Below, piece after piece: positions 33,531 to 42,641 of a stretch of 64,000 bases of DNA. The DNA lies in contig CAJPFG010000017.1 in assembly GCA_905339235.1 (NCBI GenBank), positions 1 to 64,000 of the forward strand, written 5' to 3'. The translations under genes were made by a program, and so were the position numbers. This DNA comes from Phycisphaerales bacterium. Its GTDB lineage: Bacteria; Planctomycetota; Phycisphaerae; Phycisphaerales; UBA1924. Below the pieces are notes generated by a model that made no database searches, was not told the DNA's origin, and saw only the letters and a list, made by a program, of their open reading frames with translations. Each line of letters begins with the position of its first letter. Position 1 is the first letter of the stretch.

Positions 33531-34255
33531 GCGGCCTCCCGGCCGGCGTCGGCGATCCGCCTCTCGGCCATCCGGACATACTCCGCGTTGGTATCGAACC
33601 CGACAAACCGCCGGCCTGTTTCCACGCACGCCGCCGCGGTGGTCCCCGAGCCCATGAAGGGGTCCAGGACGAGGTCGCCGGGGTTGGAGCTCACCCGGAC
33701 GATCCGCTTGATCATCTCGAAGGGCTTCTCGGTAGGGTGATTGGTGAGCCGGACACAACTGGCGTGGGGATAGGTGTTGACGCACTCACGCTGGGAGACG
33801 AAGTTGAAGACGGTGGGCATGGCGCCCTTCACGACGTACATGCACAGTTCGAAGGCCGAACGCCAGTTCTTCTTGTGCAGACTGGGGAGGGGCGTGGTCT
33901 TGATGAGGGCGAGCTCGTTCCTGTACGTGAAGCCTCGCGACACTGCGTGCCGGATGAAGAACCCGCAGTTCTCCCGCGCCAGAAACATGTACAGCGACCC
34001 GCCCGGCTTCAGGACCCGGTAGCACTCCGAGATCAGCCGCAGGATCATCACGTCGTAGTCGAAAGGATGTGCAAACGTGTCCCACGAGCCCCAGGCCTCT
34101 TTCGTGGACATCACCTGGCCCTTTCGGATGGTGGTGCGCTTTGAGGATGCGATCCCGTAGGGCGGGTCCGTGACCACCAGATCGACCGATTCGTCCGAAA
34201 GCTGCGCCAGGCCCTCGAAGGCGTCCATCCTGTGGACGCGGTTCAGCGCGATCAC
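33527..34255 (-). CDS. DNA methyltransferase (beta class, N6-A or N4-C)
   Basis: 242 aa. Catalytic motif DPPY at residues 30-33 precedes the SAM-binding DPFMGSGTT at 198-206, the order of beta-class amino-methyltransferases; other expected blocks (LKPGGSLYMFL, NHPTEKP) are present. DPPY usually goes with N6-adenine. No separate specificity domain is visible. It overlaps both neighbours by ATGA. Part of an operon with a second methyltransferase and a HerA-like ATPase/nuclease, so it may protect DNA from that nuclease. Confidence 0.9.
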   Translation of the reverse strand: MIALNRVHRMDAFEGLAQLSDESVDLVVTDPPYGIASSKRTTIRKGQVMSTKEAWGSWDTFAHPFDYDVMILRLISECYRVLKPGGSLYMFLARENCGFFIRHAVSRGFTYRNELALIKTTPLPSLHKKNWRSAFELCMYVVKGAMPTVFNFVSQRECVNTYPHASCVRLTNHPTEKPFEMIKRIVRVSSNPGDLVLDPFMGSGTTAAACVETGRRFVGFDTNAEYVRMAERRIADAGREAA

Positions 34256-35316
34256 GCGGCCTCCCGGTCTGACGTAGTTTGCGGAACGTCAGAGGGAGAG
34301 GAGGGAGGGGCGGGAATGGGCGCAGCGGTGGGGGTGTTCTGGAGTCGTTGCCGCGCGTAATCGGCGAAGATCGGATTGACTTCGAAACCCAGGTACCGCC
34401 GTCCAAGGCGCTTGGCGACTACGCACGCGGTGCCCGAGCCGGCGAAGGGGTCGAGCACGATCCCGCCCACCGGGCACCCCGCGGAGATGGGGCGCTCGCA
34501 CAGGGCTTCGGGAAAGATCGCGGGGTGGGGGAACTGTGTGCCGCGGGTGGGGATGCTCCAGCAGTCTCCGGGGTTCTTGCCCGGGCGGTGGAGGGTGTCC
34601 GGCTCACCCGGCCGGGGCGGCAACCGAGTGCCGGCCACGACTGGCCGGGGACTGTGCGTTCGTGATTCCCAGCCCGCTCCGGCGCGCTCTGGGGCGGAAT
34701 GAGGCACGCGGACGGCGTCGATGTCGAAGAAGTAGCGCTCCGACTTGCTGAACAGGAAGAGGTACTCCCACGAGCAAGCAAACCGATCGCCGACGCTGGC
34801 GGGCAGGAAGTTGGGCTTCACCCACGCAATGCGGTTCCGGAGGATCCATCCCTTCTGGAGCATCCGGAGCGCAAATCGCTCGGGGATCATGCAGAGGGTC
34901 TTGTCCGGGAAGCGGTGAAACTCCAGCCCGTGCGCACGCTTGCGCTTTTCGGGAGGATTCGCAGTGTCGAGTGTGCCGGTGGCCGTGTTCGGAAGATGGT
35001 GGGACAACGGCCCGCGCCATCTGGCCCGGGTTCCGCTGGCGTACACGTCGCCCAAGTTGACCCAGAGCGTGCCTTCATCTTTGAGTACCCGTTTGATCCC
35101 ATTGAAGATTTCGATCAGGTGGTCGAGGTATTTCTCAAAGTCGGGCTCAAGCCCGAGTGCAGAACTGGAGCCGTCCTCCCATTGAGCAGGCGCCACCCCG
35201 TAGTCGCGGCAGGCCCAGTAAGGCGGGGAGGTGAGCACGCAGTCGACGGATTGATCAGGCAGGCCGGCGAGACCCTCGCGTGCCTCGACGGTGCGAATGA
35301 TGTCGAGTTCGATCAT
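34252..35316 (-). CDS. DNA methyltransferase (beta class, SPPY type)
   Basis: 354 aa from the ATG at 35316. Catalytic motif TSPPY at residues 29-33 and SAM motif VLDPFAGSGTACVVAKRLG near the C-terminus; the block LWVNLGDVY and NRIAWVKPNFLPASVGDRF are typical of these enzymes. SPPY is commonly associated with N4-cytosine methylation. A start at 35475 would add 53 residues and overlap the winged-helix gene by 20 bp; it cannot be excluded. Coupled to the next methyltransferase by ATGA. Confidence 0.88.
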   Translation of the reverse strand: MIELDIIRTVEAREGLAGLPDQSVDCVLTSPPYWACRDYGVAPAQWEDGSSSALGLEPDFEKYLDHLIEIFNGIKRVLKDEGTLWVNLGDVYASGTRARWRGPLSHHLPNTATGTLDTANPPEKRKRAHGLEFHRFPDKTLCMIPERFALRMLQKGWILRNRIAWVKPNFLPASVGDRFACSWEYLFLFSKSERYFFDIDAVRVPHSAPERAGAGWESRTHSPRPVVAGTRLPPRPGEPDTLHRPGKNPGDCWSIPTRGTQFPHPAIFPEALCERPISAGCPVGGIVLDPFAGSGTACVVAKRLGRRYLGFEVNPIFADYARQRLQNTPTAAPIPAPPSSPSDVPQTTSDREAA

Positions 35317-35455
35317 TCCAGGCAGCGCGTTCTCCGCCGCGTTGAAGATGTGGAGAATGGCAGCCGAAGCTGGCCGAGCAATCGGACTCGCTGCGAGGTC
35401 CTGGCTAGAGAACGAGATTGCGCGAGGTGCCTTCGGCGGCAGACCGAATGTCGCC

Positions 35456-36019
35456 TCATGCGCGAGCCTCCGCATTCAGCAGCGCCTGGCGGAGTTGGCG
35501 ACCGATGTCGGTCAGCTCGTACATCGGATGGGCTCGTTTACGTAGACGAACCTGAGCCACGATCCCCCTCGCGAGCAGGAGCTTGACGACGTCGCGCACG
35601 TTCCCCGCGCTCATGCGAAGGGAGGAGTCCTGCCTCCGGGCGCGACGTTTGATCTCCGACGGCTGCATCGGGTGCGAGAGGGAGCGCAGAATCGCGGAAC
35701 GGTGCCGGAAGCTGGCCCAGCCGAGTAGACTCCAATCAGTCGCGATTGGCGTGTCGTGGGCAGGATCAGGTTCACGGGGGATCTTGAGAGACCGGCCCAG
35801 TGGTGTCAGGCCATAGATCCGGTTGCGACGGGCCGTCGGGTTTAGGCAACTTGCGAGTTGGCGCTCGGAAAGATCAGACAGGGCTCGACTACAGGCGGAT
35901 CGTGAAAGACTGGTTCTGCCGGCGAGCTGGGTCGCAGTGAGAGGACTGGCAAGGTGCCGAGCAACGGCTACACGTCTGGGGCTTGCGTTCATCCACTCCG
36001 TCAGTCTCGCTGCCTGCAT
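35456..36019 (-). CDS. Double winged-helix transcriptional regulator
   Basis: 187 aa. Two winged helices in tandem: residues ~10-75 (RVAVARHLASPLTATQLAGR, TSLSRSACSRALSDLSERQL, RRNRIYGLTPLG) and ~105-185 (ILRSLSHPMQPSEIKRRARR, NVRDVVKLLLARGIVAQVRL, MYELTDIGRQLRQALL). First gene of the methyltransferase/HerA operon. Its own promoter contains the GAGCAA..CAG and TATA-like boxes that recur upstream of four other genes, so it is the best candidate for the regulator that binds the upstream box. The ATG at 36019 lies 21 nt after the TATA-like box; a start at 36046 would lie inside it. Confidence 0.78.
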   Translation of the reverse strand: MQAARLTEWMNASPRRVAVARHLASPLTATQLAGRTSLSRSACSRALSDLSERQLASCLNPTARRNRIYGLTPLGRSLKIPREPDPAHDTPIATDWSLLGWASFRHRSAILRSLSHPMQPSEIKRRARRQDSSLRMSAGNVRDVVKLLLARGIVAQVRLRKRAHPMYELTDIGRQLRQALLNAEARA

Positions 36020-36329
36020 GCCTGTCACTCCGCAGCAGGGGTTCATAAACCTTCAACTGCTTTGCTCCCCTGACGGGACGACAGTCGAGCCATGTACTCA
36101 AAACGTCGGCTCAGGCGTCCCCGTGCCGTGCAATCCTGACCGATTGTCGCCAGCGTTCCGGACCAGGTTGCCCCAATCTGTTTCTGCGACAAGTCCCAAG
36201 CGGCCGGATCGGTCGACCAATCCGGGGCCAACTGCCGACGGATACGCCTCACCTCCTTCTATTGGCTGGGGCCGTTCATGCCCGCGCAAACCTTCATAAA
36301 CGCATCCAGCGAAGGGTTGCCACCGAAAC
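36020..36329. other. Intergenic region between divergent regulator and nucleotidyltransferase genes
   Basis: About 310 bp. It holds the two-part promoter at 36041-36067 and another TATA-like sequence (TTCATAAAC, 36293-36301) directed toward the nucleotidyltransferase gene but without the exact 20-nt spacing to its start. No gene was recognised. Confidence 0.55.
36041..36067 (-). promoter_or_regulatory. Two-part promoter of the regulator/methyltransferase operon
   Basis: On the minus strand GAGCAAAGCAG, TTGAAGG, then TTTATGAAC ending 21 nt before the ATG at 36019. This is the best-preserved copy of the element. The gene it serves encodes a DNA-binding protein. Confidence 0.7.
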
Positions 36330-36698
36330 TTGATCGGAAGTCAGTACCTCAGCGAACGCGATCGCCACACACTCCGCGTGGTCGTAGCGGCGCTCGCGGA
36401 TTGCGGACTTGAAGCTGCTCTCGCCGGATCGGCATGCAACTCCGCGTCTTACCGCGACATCGACCTGCACCTGACATCCAGTACCCTGACTCCGTGGCGT
36501 GGCTTTGATCCCGCGCTCGAACGCTTGGCGGATGCAGGCCGGATTGACGTGATCGACCGCACGGAGCAACGTGCGATCTCGTACATCGGTGAAGTGGTCG
36601 TGGGCCGATGCCAAGTGCGGCTCAACGGCAGCCTGCTTGATCTCAACTATGTCGGCGCGCGTGCCTCCCCGCGTTCCTTGCCAACCGAGCCTCGTTAG
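36330..36698 (+). CDS. Nucleotidyltransferase-like protein
   Basis: 122 aa from a TTG at 36330. ALAGSACNSASYRDIDLHL (~residues 30-48) has the G-S...D-x-D pattern of the minimal nucleotidyltransferase fold, with DID as the metal-binding pair. The rest (RIDVIDRTEQRAISYIGEV, then VVVGRCQVRLNGSLLDLNYV) fits the third acidic position of that fold. Start is uncertain: no ATG precedes the domain. The IS630 fragment begins about 50 bp downstream. Confidence 0.6.
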   Translation: MIGSQYLSERDRHTLRVVVAALADCGLEAALAGSACNSASYRDIDLHLTSSTLTPWRGFDPALERLADAGRIDVIDRTEQRAISYIGEVVVGRCQVRLNGSLLDLNYVGARASPRSLPTEPR

Positions 36699-36750
36699 GC
36701 CGTCAGTTCTAGGACGCAGATTTCGTGCTAGTACCGATAGCCGCGTGAAT

Positions 36751-37144
36751 CTTCCCGCAAGAGCCCGACCAGCTGTACGAGAACAACATCAACGGCGCGT
36801 GCTTCGCGGGGTTCGTGCGGGGCCTGCTGCGGGCGGTACGGGGCCCGGTCACGCTGCTGTGGGACGGGCTGAACGTGCACCGGGCCCCGGAGGTGAGGGC
36901 GGTGCTGGTGCGATACCCCCGGGTCCGCGTCGAACGCTTCCCCTCCTACGCCCCCGAGCTCAACCCGGTGGAGCCGATGTGGGGGCACGGCAAGGTCCGC
37001 GGCCTGCACGGCTACATCCCCGAGAACGCGCTGGACCCGGAGCTGCAGGCCGGGGTGATACTCGACGACATTGGCCGACGCCAGCACCTGCTCCGCTCGT
37101 TCATCCGCTCCACCCCGCTCCGGGTACCCGGGATCACGTCGTGA
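36751..37144 (+). pseudogene. IS630 family transposase, C-terminal fragment
   Basis: About 130 residues in frame. TLLWDGLNVHRAPEVRAVL carries the second catalytic Asp and YAPELNPVEPMWGHGKVRG the catalytic Glu of the DDE/DDD domain. The DNA-binding domain and the first Asp are missing; sequence before ~36750 no longer matches a transposase. There is no start codon before the GTG at 36815. A dead relic. Confidence 0.82.
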
Positions 37145-37153
37145 CTCGATTAC

Positions 37154-37513
37154 TTATGCAGCGCTCTGTAACGGTTCGTCGGTGGATTGAGCGATTAGGC
37201 CGGCCAGTATCGTGCGCCAAGCCTCATCGGATTCGCACGACTTGGCCACCCGCATACCGAGATTCCAGATGCGAAGCGAAGGTGGCGTGAAGCCGCGCTC
37301 GAGCGCCATGCGATCAGGGGCCTCAAGCGGCCCGGAGAGTCGGATGAGAATCAGAGCGTCCGCTAGCCCGTGTTGTACCGCCCAATCATCGGCAAGTGTG
37401 GCGCACCCTTCGAGACACTGCAGCGCCAGGACGGCTGCCTCACGAGTAGCCCCCAAGCGCTCGAATAGCGGCCCGAGTTCAAGGGCCAAGCACATCAGGC
37501 CACGCGCTTGCAT
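37154..37513 (-). CDS. Hypothetical helical protein
   Basis: 119 aa, helical, Leu/Ala-rich (LFERLGATREAAVLALQCLE; CATLADDWAVQHGLADALIL), perhaps a single repeat-type helical domain. Not recognised. A weak TATA-like sequence (on the minus strand TCTAAGAAG, 37534-37542) lies 20 nt before the ATG. It begins where the IS630 fragment ends, on the other strand. Confidence 0.55.
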   Translation of the reverse strand: MQARGLMCLALELGPLFERLGATREAAVLALQCLEGCATLADDWAVQHGLADALILIRLSGPLEAPDRMALERGFTPPSLRIWNLGMRVAKSCESDEAWRTILAGLIAQSTDEPLQSAA

Positions 37514-37847
37514 GCGGAGGCGAAGACCCCGGCCTTCTTAGACTTTGAGCCGTCTTGCCGGACGAGCGAAACTCGCGGAGCCCCGGTCCCAGCCCGCGTT
37601 CGCTCCCCACAACCGGGCGGCAGGGTCCGGCTATCATCGCTATGTGAACAGGCCGGGTCTTGAAAGGGGCTCCGCTCGAGGCCGTCCACCACTTGTGGTC
37701 GGGTTTTGATCGGTCTAACTGCCACTGCTGTGAATTGTGGTTAGGTGACCTTTCGATACGATCTATTGGGGTGGTTTCCTTGGTTCAGCGGCTCCAACTA
37801 GATGTGCGAACGCAAACTCTAACCCCTCGCTGACGGTCCGGTGCCAA
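37514..37847. other. Intergenic region
   Basis: About 334 bp between divergent genes. Apart from the weak TATA-like sequence for the minus-strand gene nothing was recognised; checked for a tRNA fragment because integrative elements end nearby, without success. Confidence 0.5.
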
Positions 37848-38738
37848 ATGACTGCTGCCCCCACCAAGCTCGAAGACTCAGCACTGTCGCTCGAGTCGGC
37901 AGACCTTCGGGAACTTCTCGACAGCAGCTCTCCATCGCGGCTGTGGCCTCGCCCAGCGACCATCCTACACAGGATCGCTCTCGTCGTCAGGCGAGTGTCT
38001 TTGAAGCATGCTGTCGCAGACGCGGCGATGCTCTCGCTGATAGCGGGACTGGTTTGGTTCATCCACTCACCTGCGAAACTGCCTTCTGCTGCGTCCGCCT
38101 TGATCGGTACACTTGGCCTGTTCATCATTCTGCTCAAGTATCTCCACACCTCGCACCAGCAGCGGCAAAGGGAAGCTGCTCGGCGAGCATTCATTCACTC
38201 GCTCCTTGGCAAGATAGCCGAGACCTCATTCCGCGCGCCATTGGGCTCACGATTCACGTGGTTCGAGATAGACACGGTCCATCCAACCGTCCTAGTACCA
38301 ATCGTCCGGTACTCCCAAGACTTAGACGAGATCCCACTGAACGGTGCCCCCACCTTCGAGCCCATCTCCCGCGCCTTTTATGCGAGAGGCGTTTCCTTTA
38401 CTGGCTTGGCTTGGAAGTTGCCTGGTGTTCCGCTTGTGCATGAGTTCCCCATCTTCACCGACCGAGCAGCCTTTGACAACTACTACACAACGCAGCTGCA
38501 CGTTCCGTCTGAAATAGTACAGCTGATTTCGAACAGCATGCTCCGCGCTCGCACCATCTTCTGTCTCGGCCTGCCGGATCCATTTGACGCAACTCGCGTC
38601 CTCGGAGTACTAAGTGCGGACTTCCCCACCACCATTTCCGAGTCGCAGTGGCCTCGTGTGCTGGACTCCACCCTGTTCCGCGTCTTGATCGAAACTATGG
38701 CTGATGTTGTGCTTACCTTCTCTAGAGCCCCCAGGTGA
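37848..38738 (+). CDS. Two-helix membrane protein with large cytoplasmic domain
   Basis: 296 aa. Two adjacent membrane helices (AVADAAMLSLIAGLVWFIHS; ASALIGTLGLFIILLKYLH, ~residues 60-105) split a short N-terminal part from a C-terminal domain of ~180 residues (RFTWFEIDTVHPTVLVPIVR; RTIFCLGLPDPFDATRVLGV) that might be a GAF-like sensor; the match is loose. First gene of a three-gene, lower-GC operon linked by GTGA overlaps to the next gene. No Shine-Dalgarno sequence precedes the ATG. Confidence 0.65.
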   Translation: MTAAPTKLEDSALSLESADLRELLDSSSPSRLWPRPATILHRIALVVRRVSLKHAVADAAMLSLIAGLVWFIHSPAKLPSAASALIGTLGLFIILLKYLHTSHQQRQREAARRAFIHSLLGKIAETSFRAPLGSRFTWFEIDTVHPTVLVPIVRYSQDLDEIPLNGAPTFEPISRAFYARGVSFTGLAWKLPGVPLVHEFPIFTDRAAFDNYYTTQLHVPSEIVQLISNSMLRARTIFCLGLPDPFDATRVLGVLSADFPTTISESQWPRVLDSTLFRVLIETMADVVLTFSRAPR

Positions 38739-39829
38739 TTCACATGACCATGGCACCACATACCATCGATCCGACATCCTCTCAGCGGTCAGTCGAACGC
38801 ATTATGAATCTATCCACGCCGCACAAGCTACCGACGGCCGGCGGTCTTTTCCTCTTTTTCCCGCCGATACACTTGGCACCGTCGATCAGTGCGATCCTAT
38901 TTTCCGGGTTCCTCGCTATTGATGCCCCAACAGATGCTGCAAAGCGATGGCTGACATCCTCGTTAGAATCTCAATCGGCTTCACGCACATTCGATACCCT
39001 TCGTTGGATCGCTCAGGCGACAATAGCACCAGAAGTAACACGCGCCGCCTTACAAAGCGCCGAGGCGGTATTCGCGGCCGAGCAGCGGTCCGATCTGTGG
39101 AACTTAATACGAGCATACCTGGATACTCCTGCACGACGGCCCAAGCGAGGCTTATTATCATTCGTCGCCTTTCGTCGGAACTCGACCGCTACTCGGATGC
39201 CGCAGGGTTTATTAACTCATCCTGCCATTACCCACACACAGGGTATCATGCAATCAGTCGATATTATGTTAGCAGACGGCGCATATGATCGCAGAAGCTT
39301 GTATGCGTCACTGAATCGATTCGGCGACTCATTTGTGGCAGCTCTTGCGGCCGGACTTGCCGCACGAGCCGGCCAGGTTCCGCGTCAGATTCAGCTCAAG
39401 ATCCTGCAGGATGTCCTCTTCTACTATTCGACAGATGACGCCATGATGGATCGCATTCGTGACGACTTCGCCCCTCTTGTGCTTCCAATCTATGACGGGC
39501 AGACGTCGCCAAATAGGAGCGATTCGCTGCACCCGGTTGCAGCCCATGCAGTACGACGCCAACTGGCAAGGCTCGCTGATGAAATGCACGAGCTTCGGGC
39601 AAGCGAACTCTCATCGGAAAGCCAGGCGGAGCGTGGTCGGGAACTCGAGTCCAAGTTTAATGAGGCAATGCGCCCGATCCGCGAAGCGCAATCTGACTTC
39701 TACAAGGCTGGCGGCGAATACCAAGCAAGAGTTCTTCGTGAAGCGGAGCAGAAATGGGGCACTTCGAGAAGCGATCGTCATCCGACTTCGACAAATCCAG
39801 AGCCCGACGCTCTCAAGGGTGAGTCGTGA
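38735..39829 (+). CDS. Hypothetical protein with C-terminal coiled coil
   Basis: 364 aa. A GTG at 38735 overlaps the stop of the upstream gene (GTGA); ATGs at 38744 and 38750 are alternatives. Not recognised. An alpha-helical body (RTFDTLRWIAQATIAPEVTR; SLYASLNRFGDSFVAALAAG; QIQLKILQDVLFYYS) is followed by a coiled coil (LARLADEMHELRASELSSES). Codon use is less GC-rich than the neighbours, suggesting transfer. Coupled to the HNH gene by another GTGA. Confidence 0.68.
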   Translation: MIHMTMAPHTIDPTSSQRSVERIMNLSTPHKLPTAGGLFLFFPPIHLAPSISAILFSGFLAIDAPTDAAKRWLTSSLESQSASRTFDTLRWIAQATIAPEVTRAALQSAEAVFAAEQRSDLWNLIRAYLDTPARRPKRGLLSFVAFRRNSTATRMPQGLLTHPAITHTQGIMQSVDIMLADGAYDRRSLYASLNRFGDSFVAALAAGLAARAGQVPRQIQLKILQDVLFYYSTDDAMMDRIRDDFAPLVLPIYDGQTSPNRSDSLHPVAAHAVRRQLARLADEMHELRASELSSESQAERGRELESKFNEAMRPIREAQSDFYKAGGEYQARVLREAEQKWGTSRSDRHPTSTNPEPDALKGES

Positions 39830-40506
39830 ATAGCCCGACCCTCGCTGAATTTGCGCTGGCGGAAACATATGTAGCATCCATTCCTGCCGGCTATCGCAAT
39901 CACTCGAAACGCCATGTTGGGTTCTGGAAACCATGGCTGCGTCAAGCATTTATGTTTAGGTGCGCATATTGCACAGCGTCGGAAGCCGAGCTTTGCTCGG
40001 CGGGCTACTTCCAAATCGACCATTTCGTCCCAAGAAAACGAGATCGCACGAGGAGCCGAGATTACTATAATTTGGTATATGCCTGCTATCCATGTAACCA
40101 GAGAAAGCGTGCACAATTCCCTTCTGAGCAGCAACTTGCTCAAGGCATTGAGTTGCTTAACCCCTCTTCCGGGGCTAGATTTCCGTTCCATATTACCGAG
40201 AATGCGAGTGGGTGGCTCACGGGCAAGACGCAGTCGGGGTCGCTTTCTGTTCAGATCTTAGCTTTGAACACGAGGGACGACGTGCGAGAGCGGAATCTTC
40301 GGCGAGCGGCGGAGATCGATAATCATCGGGCTTTGATGCGTCGACTGGCCGAGTTCCTGATGCAGACTGTCGACTTGCAGATTACCCGGGGTGACCCAAC
40401 GGGGCAACTCGCTCAACGATCATCCGATATTCAGGCACAAATGGCTCAGTGCCGGGCAGAGTTACATCGTCGATACGGGCATCTGCTCAAGCACCTCGAC
40501 CTCTAG
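39826..40506 (+). CDS. HNH endonuclease
   Basis: 226 aa. A classical zinc-bearing HNH core lies at ~residues 45-95: FRCAYCTAS, FQIDHFVPRKRDRTRSRDYY, NLVYACYPCNQRK, with two CxxC pairs, the catalytic His of IDH and the Asn of YYNL. The C-terminal half is helical. GTG start overlapping the upstream stop (GTGA). In this three-gene setting it may be the nuclease effector of a defence module whose first gene is a membrane protein and whose second is a coiled-coil protein; the combination is not a system I recognise. It overlaps the convergent peptidase gene by four bases. Confidence 0.8.
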   Translation: MNSPTLAEFALAETYVASIPAGYRNHSKRHVGFWKPWLRQAFMFRCAYCTASEAELCSAGYFQIDHFVPRKRDRTRSRDYYNLVYACYPCNQRKRAQFPSEQQLAQGIELLNPSSGARFPFHITENASGWLTGKTQSGSLSVQILALNTRDDVRERNLRRAAEIDNHRALMRRLAEFLMQTVDLQITRGDPTGQLAQRSSDIQAQMAQCRAELHRRYGHLLKHLDL

Positions 40507-42641
40507 CGATCGGCAACTTGCGAGTCAAGAGCACTCAATGCCGTGATTCTCCGGTCGATTGCCGGGTGCCAGTACGCAAACTCCGAATCGCCGGAGTACA
40601 AGCGCGCCCACAAGCGGACGGCATCTCTCAGTCGCCCCACCCACGTGCCTCGCCCGGGTCGTTGCGGACTCGCAGTGCAGAAACGCCCGAGAACGCCAAG
40701 CCCTTGGGCGCCGCTGGTTCGCTGCCACCGAGTCATAACGGCGACCGCGCGGAGCTTTTGAAGGCACCGTGCGAGGGCAGCTCCGTCGGCTCGAAATCTG
40801 CCGACTGCCGCTCGATCCGCAGCTAGCTCGTAGCCATAGCTCCCTTCAAGCGCTCCCACAAATGCATCCCCAGCGAGGGTCAGCCGACCGGCGAGTTGGC
40901 ATGCGTTGTGCCGCCAACAATGCCCAAGCAGGAGGTGTGCACACTCGTGCGAGAGAAGGGCTCGCATCTCTTCCTGGTCAAGGATTTCGCACGTCTTCGT
41001 GCTGATGGCGACAAATCTTTCCCGACGAAAGACCCCAAACTGATGGGCTGCCGCAGTCGGATACTCACTTCGGACCACGGCGAGGTGAATGGAATGTGCG
41101 GCCTCGTGGAGAATCGAAGCGATCGGAGCCCAGGCCGCCGAATGCTCGGGGGCCGCTCCACCGAGTTTCGAGCACGCTCGCAGGAGGCGCAGCACGCGAT
41201 GCCTCTTCAGGTACCAGTCGAAGATCGATGCCGCCACCAGGCAGACGAGCAGGAAAGCCCAGCTCGCCCAGAAGAGCCGGGAAGCGACAGCGCCCACCAA
41301 GCTGTGCAACGGCTGATGGAGCGCGAAGTTGAGAGCGAGTCCGGTTGCTCCAGCGATGTCGCCTCCGTGCTGCGTCCAGCCGCCGGGCTGGCCAAACGCG
41401 GCATTCCATCCCGCCCGGACGAGGGCTGTGCCTCCCCAGAGGTTGGCCAGTGCGGCGAGAAACCAGATACTGATCAGGTTGAAGCGGAATCGCTGGATGA
41501 ACCCTTCACCGGACATCGCCTTTCGGGCCGTCACGAGGTCCGCGGCATCCGCGAGGCGCCGGCTGTGCCGGAGAATCAGATCGAGCGACTTGAGAGTTGG
41601 GTACAGGCAAAGCAGCCCGAGCCCCCACACCATCGGCGTCACCAGAAGTCCCGCTGTAATCATGAACTTCACGGTCGTCACCGCCGACCGGAGTTCCTGC
41701 ACGTCGACCGGCTTCCCGTTGGGACCGGTGACTGTGGTGGCGGCGAGAGGGGCGCTTTCCAGCAGGTCTCGGGCCGCAAACATCGCGTACCAACTCTCGG
41801 AATCCAAGGCGGCTACGACGTGGCCGGGGAACTGTGCAGCCAGAAAGAATACCACGAGCAGGAGCCCGGAAACGCCCGGGAGGGTCACGCGCAGCCTCTG
41901 CTCAAACCCCGGCTTCCGCGTGGACTTCAGGAGTGTGAGCATCAGGATGACGGCGAGCCCTCCGAGCAGAAGAAAGGCGGGGACAAGCCACTTGGGACTG
42001 CTTTTCAGCGCTGGTGAACTAGCGAGCGCGGCAACCACGAGCAGGCTGGACGTCGTGAGCAGATAGATCATGAATCGCCACGCCGTGCGGTACAGCCGGT
42101 TGTTGCTCGCTTCCGGTCGATGGTCAAGACGGATTCCCTCTCGACGCAGCGACGTGTGCAACGACTCGAGCAGTCGCTCCACCCTCCCGGTGCCCGCTGA
42201 GCACGCACGCCAAGCGACAAACAGCAGACTCATCCCTACGAAAAGTCCGACACCGCCGACGATTGCGATACCCCCGTCGAGGCGGGTCGCCACGAAGAAC
42301 GAAGTCTGGGTCAGCGTGGCGGCGATCGCGCACAGCCCTGCGCAGAACACGCGATACCAGGATTCACACCATCTGTCGAAGTGCAGAGTACCTCCGGCGT
42401 CGCTCCTTCGGATAGTCCACCGGAGGCGCTGCGGCAACGCTTCCAGAACGATGCGAGACCTCGGGGCTTTCTGCTCTCCGTCCACCTGTATCACACCCTC
42501 CGCGACCGTCGTTCTGGAAACGAGGAAACCCTCGGCTACCATGACCGCCTGGACCGTTCGCTCGAGCGCACCGGGGTCCGCCCTTCCTGCGTCGAAGACA
42601 TCACCGAAATCCACCGACTTATGCTTCCTCGCGGCACGCAC
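40503..42641 (-). CDS. M48-type membrane metallopeptidase
   Basis: 712 aa. Zinc motif HECAHLLLGH with the second acidic motif YELAADRAAV, as in M48 peptidases (HtpX/Ste24-like). Several membrane helices precede the catalytic part (VGLFVGMSLLFVAWRA; MIYLLTTSSLLVVAALA; VPAFLLLGGLAVILMLTLL; SGLLLVVFFLAAQF; WAFLLVCLVAASIFDWYL). It is longer than HtpX, with an N-terminal extension of about 90 residues. The GTG at 42641 directly follows the stop of the upstream gene (TGAGTG), so the two are co-translated. Confidence 0.85.
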   Translation of the reverse strand: MRAARKHKSVDFGDVFDAGRADPGALERTVQAVMVAEGFLVSRTTVAEGVIQVDGEQKAPRSRIVLEALPQRLRWTIRRSDAGGTLHFDRWCESWYRVFCAGLCAIAATLTQTSFFVATRLDGGIAIVGGVGLFVGMSLLFVAWRACSAGTGRVERLLESLHTSLRREGIRLDHRPEASNNRLYRTAWRFMIYLLTTSSLLVVAALASSPALKSSPKWLVPAFLLLGGLAVILMLTLLKSTRKPGFEQRLRVTLPGVSGLLLVVFFLAAQFPGHVVAALDSESWYAMFAARDLLESAPLAATTVTGPNGKPVDVQELRSAVTTVKFMITAGLLVTPMVWGLGLLCLYPTLKSLDLILRHSRRLADAADLVTARKAMSGEGFIQRFRFNLISIWFLAALANLWGGTALVRAGWNAAFGQPGGWTQHGGDIAGATGLALNFALHQPLHSLVGAVASRLFWASWAFLLVCLVAASIFDWYLKRHRVLRLLRACSKLGGAAPEHSAAWAPIASILHEAAHSIHLAVVRSEYPTAAAHQFGVFRRERFVAISTKTCEILDQEEMRALLSHECAHLLLGHCWRHNACQLAGRLTLAGDAFVGALEGSYGYELAADRAAVGRFRADGAALARCLQKLRAVAVMTRWQRTSGAQGLGVLGRFCTASPQRPGRGTWVGRLRDAVRLWARLYSGDSEFAYWHPAIDRRITALSALDSQVADR

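Noticed and set aside
36292..36300. TTTATGAAG on the minus strand as a promoter for a minus-strand gene
   Set aside because: The ATG at 36279 opens only six codons and the 20-nt spacing rule is not met.
37514..37847. tRNA gene or tRNA fragment as attachment site
   Set aside because: No cloverleaf with a T-loop and acceptor stem could be found on either strand.
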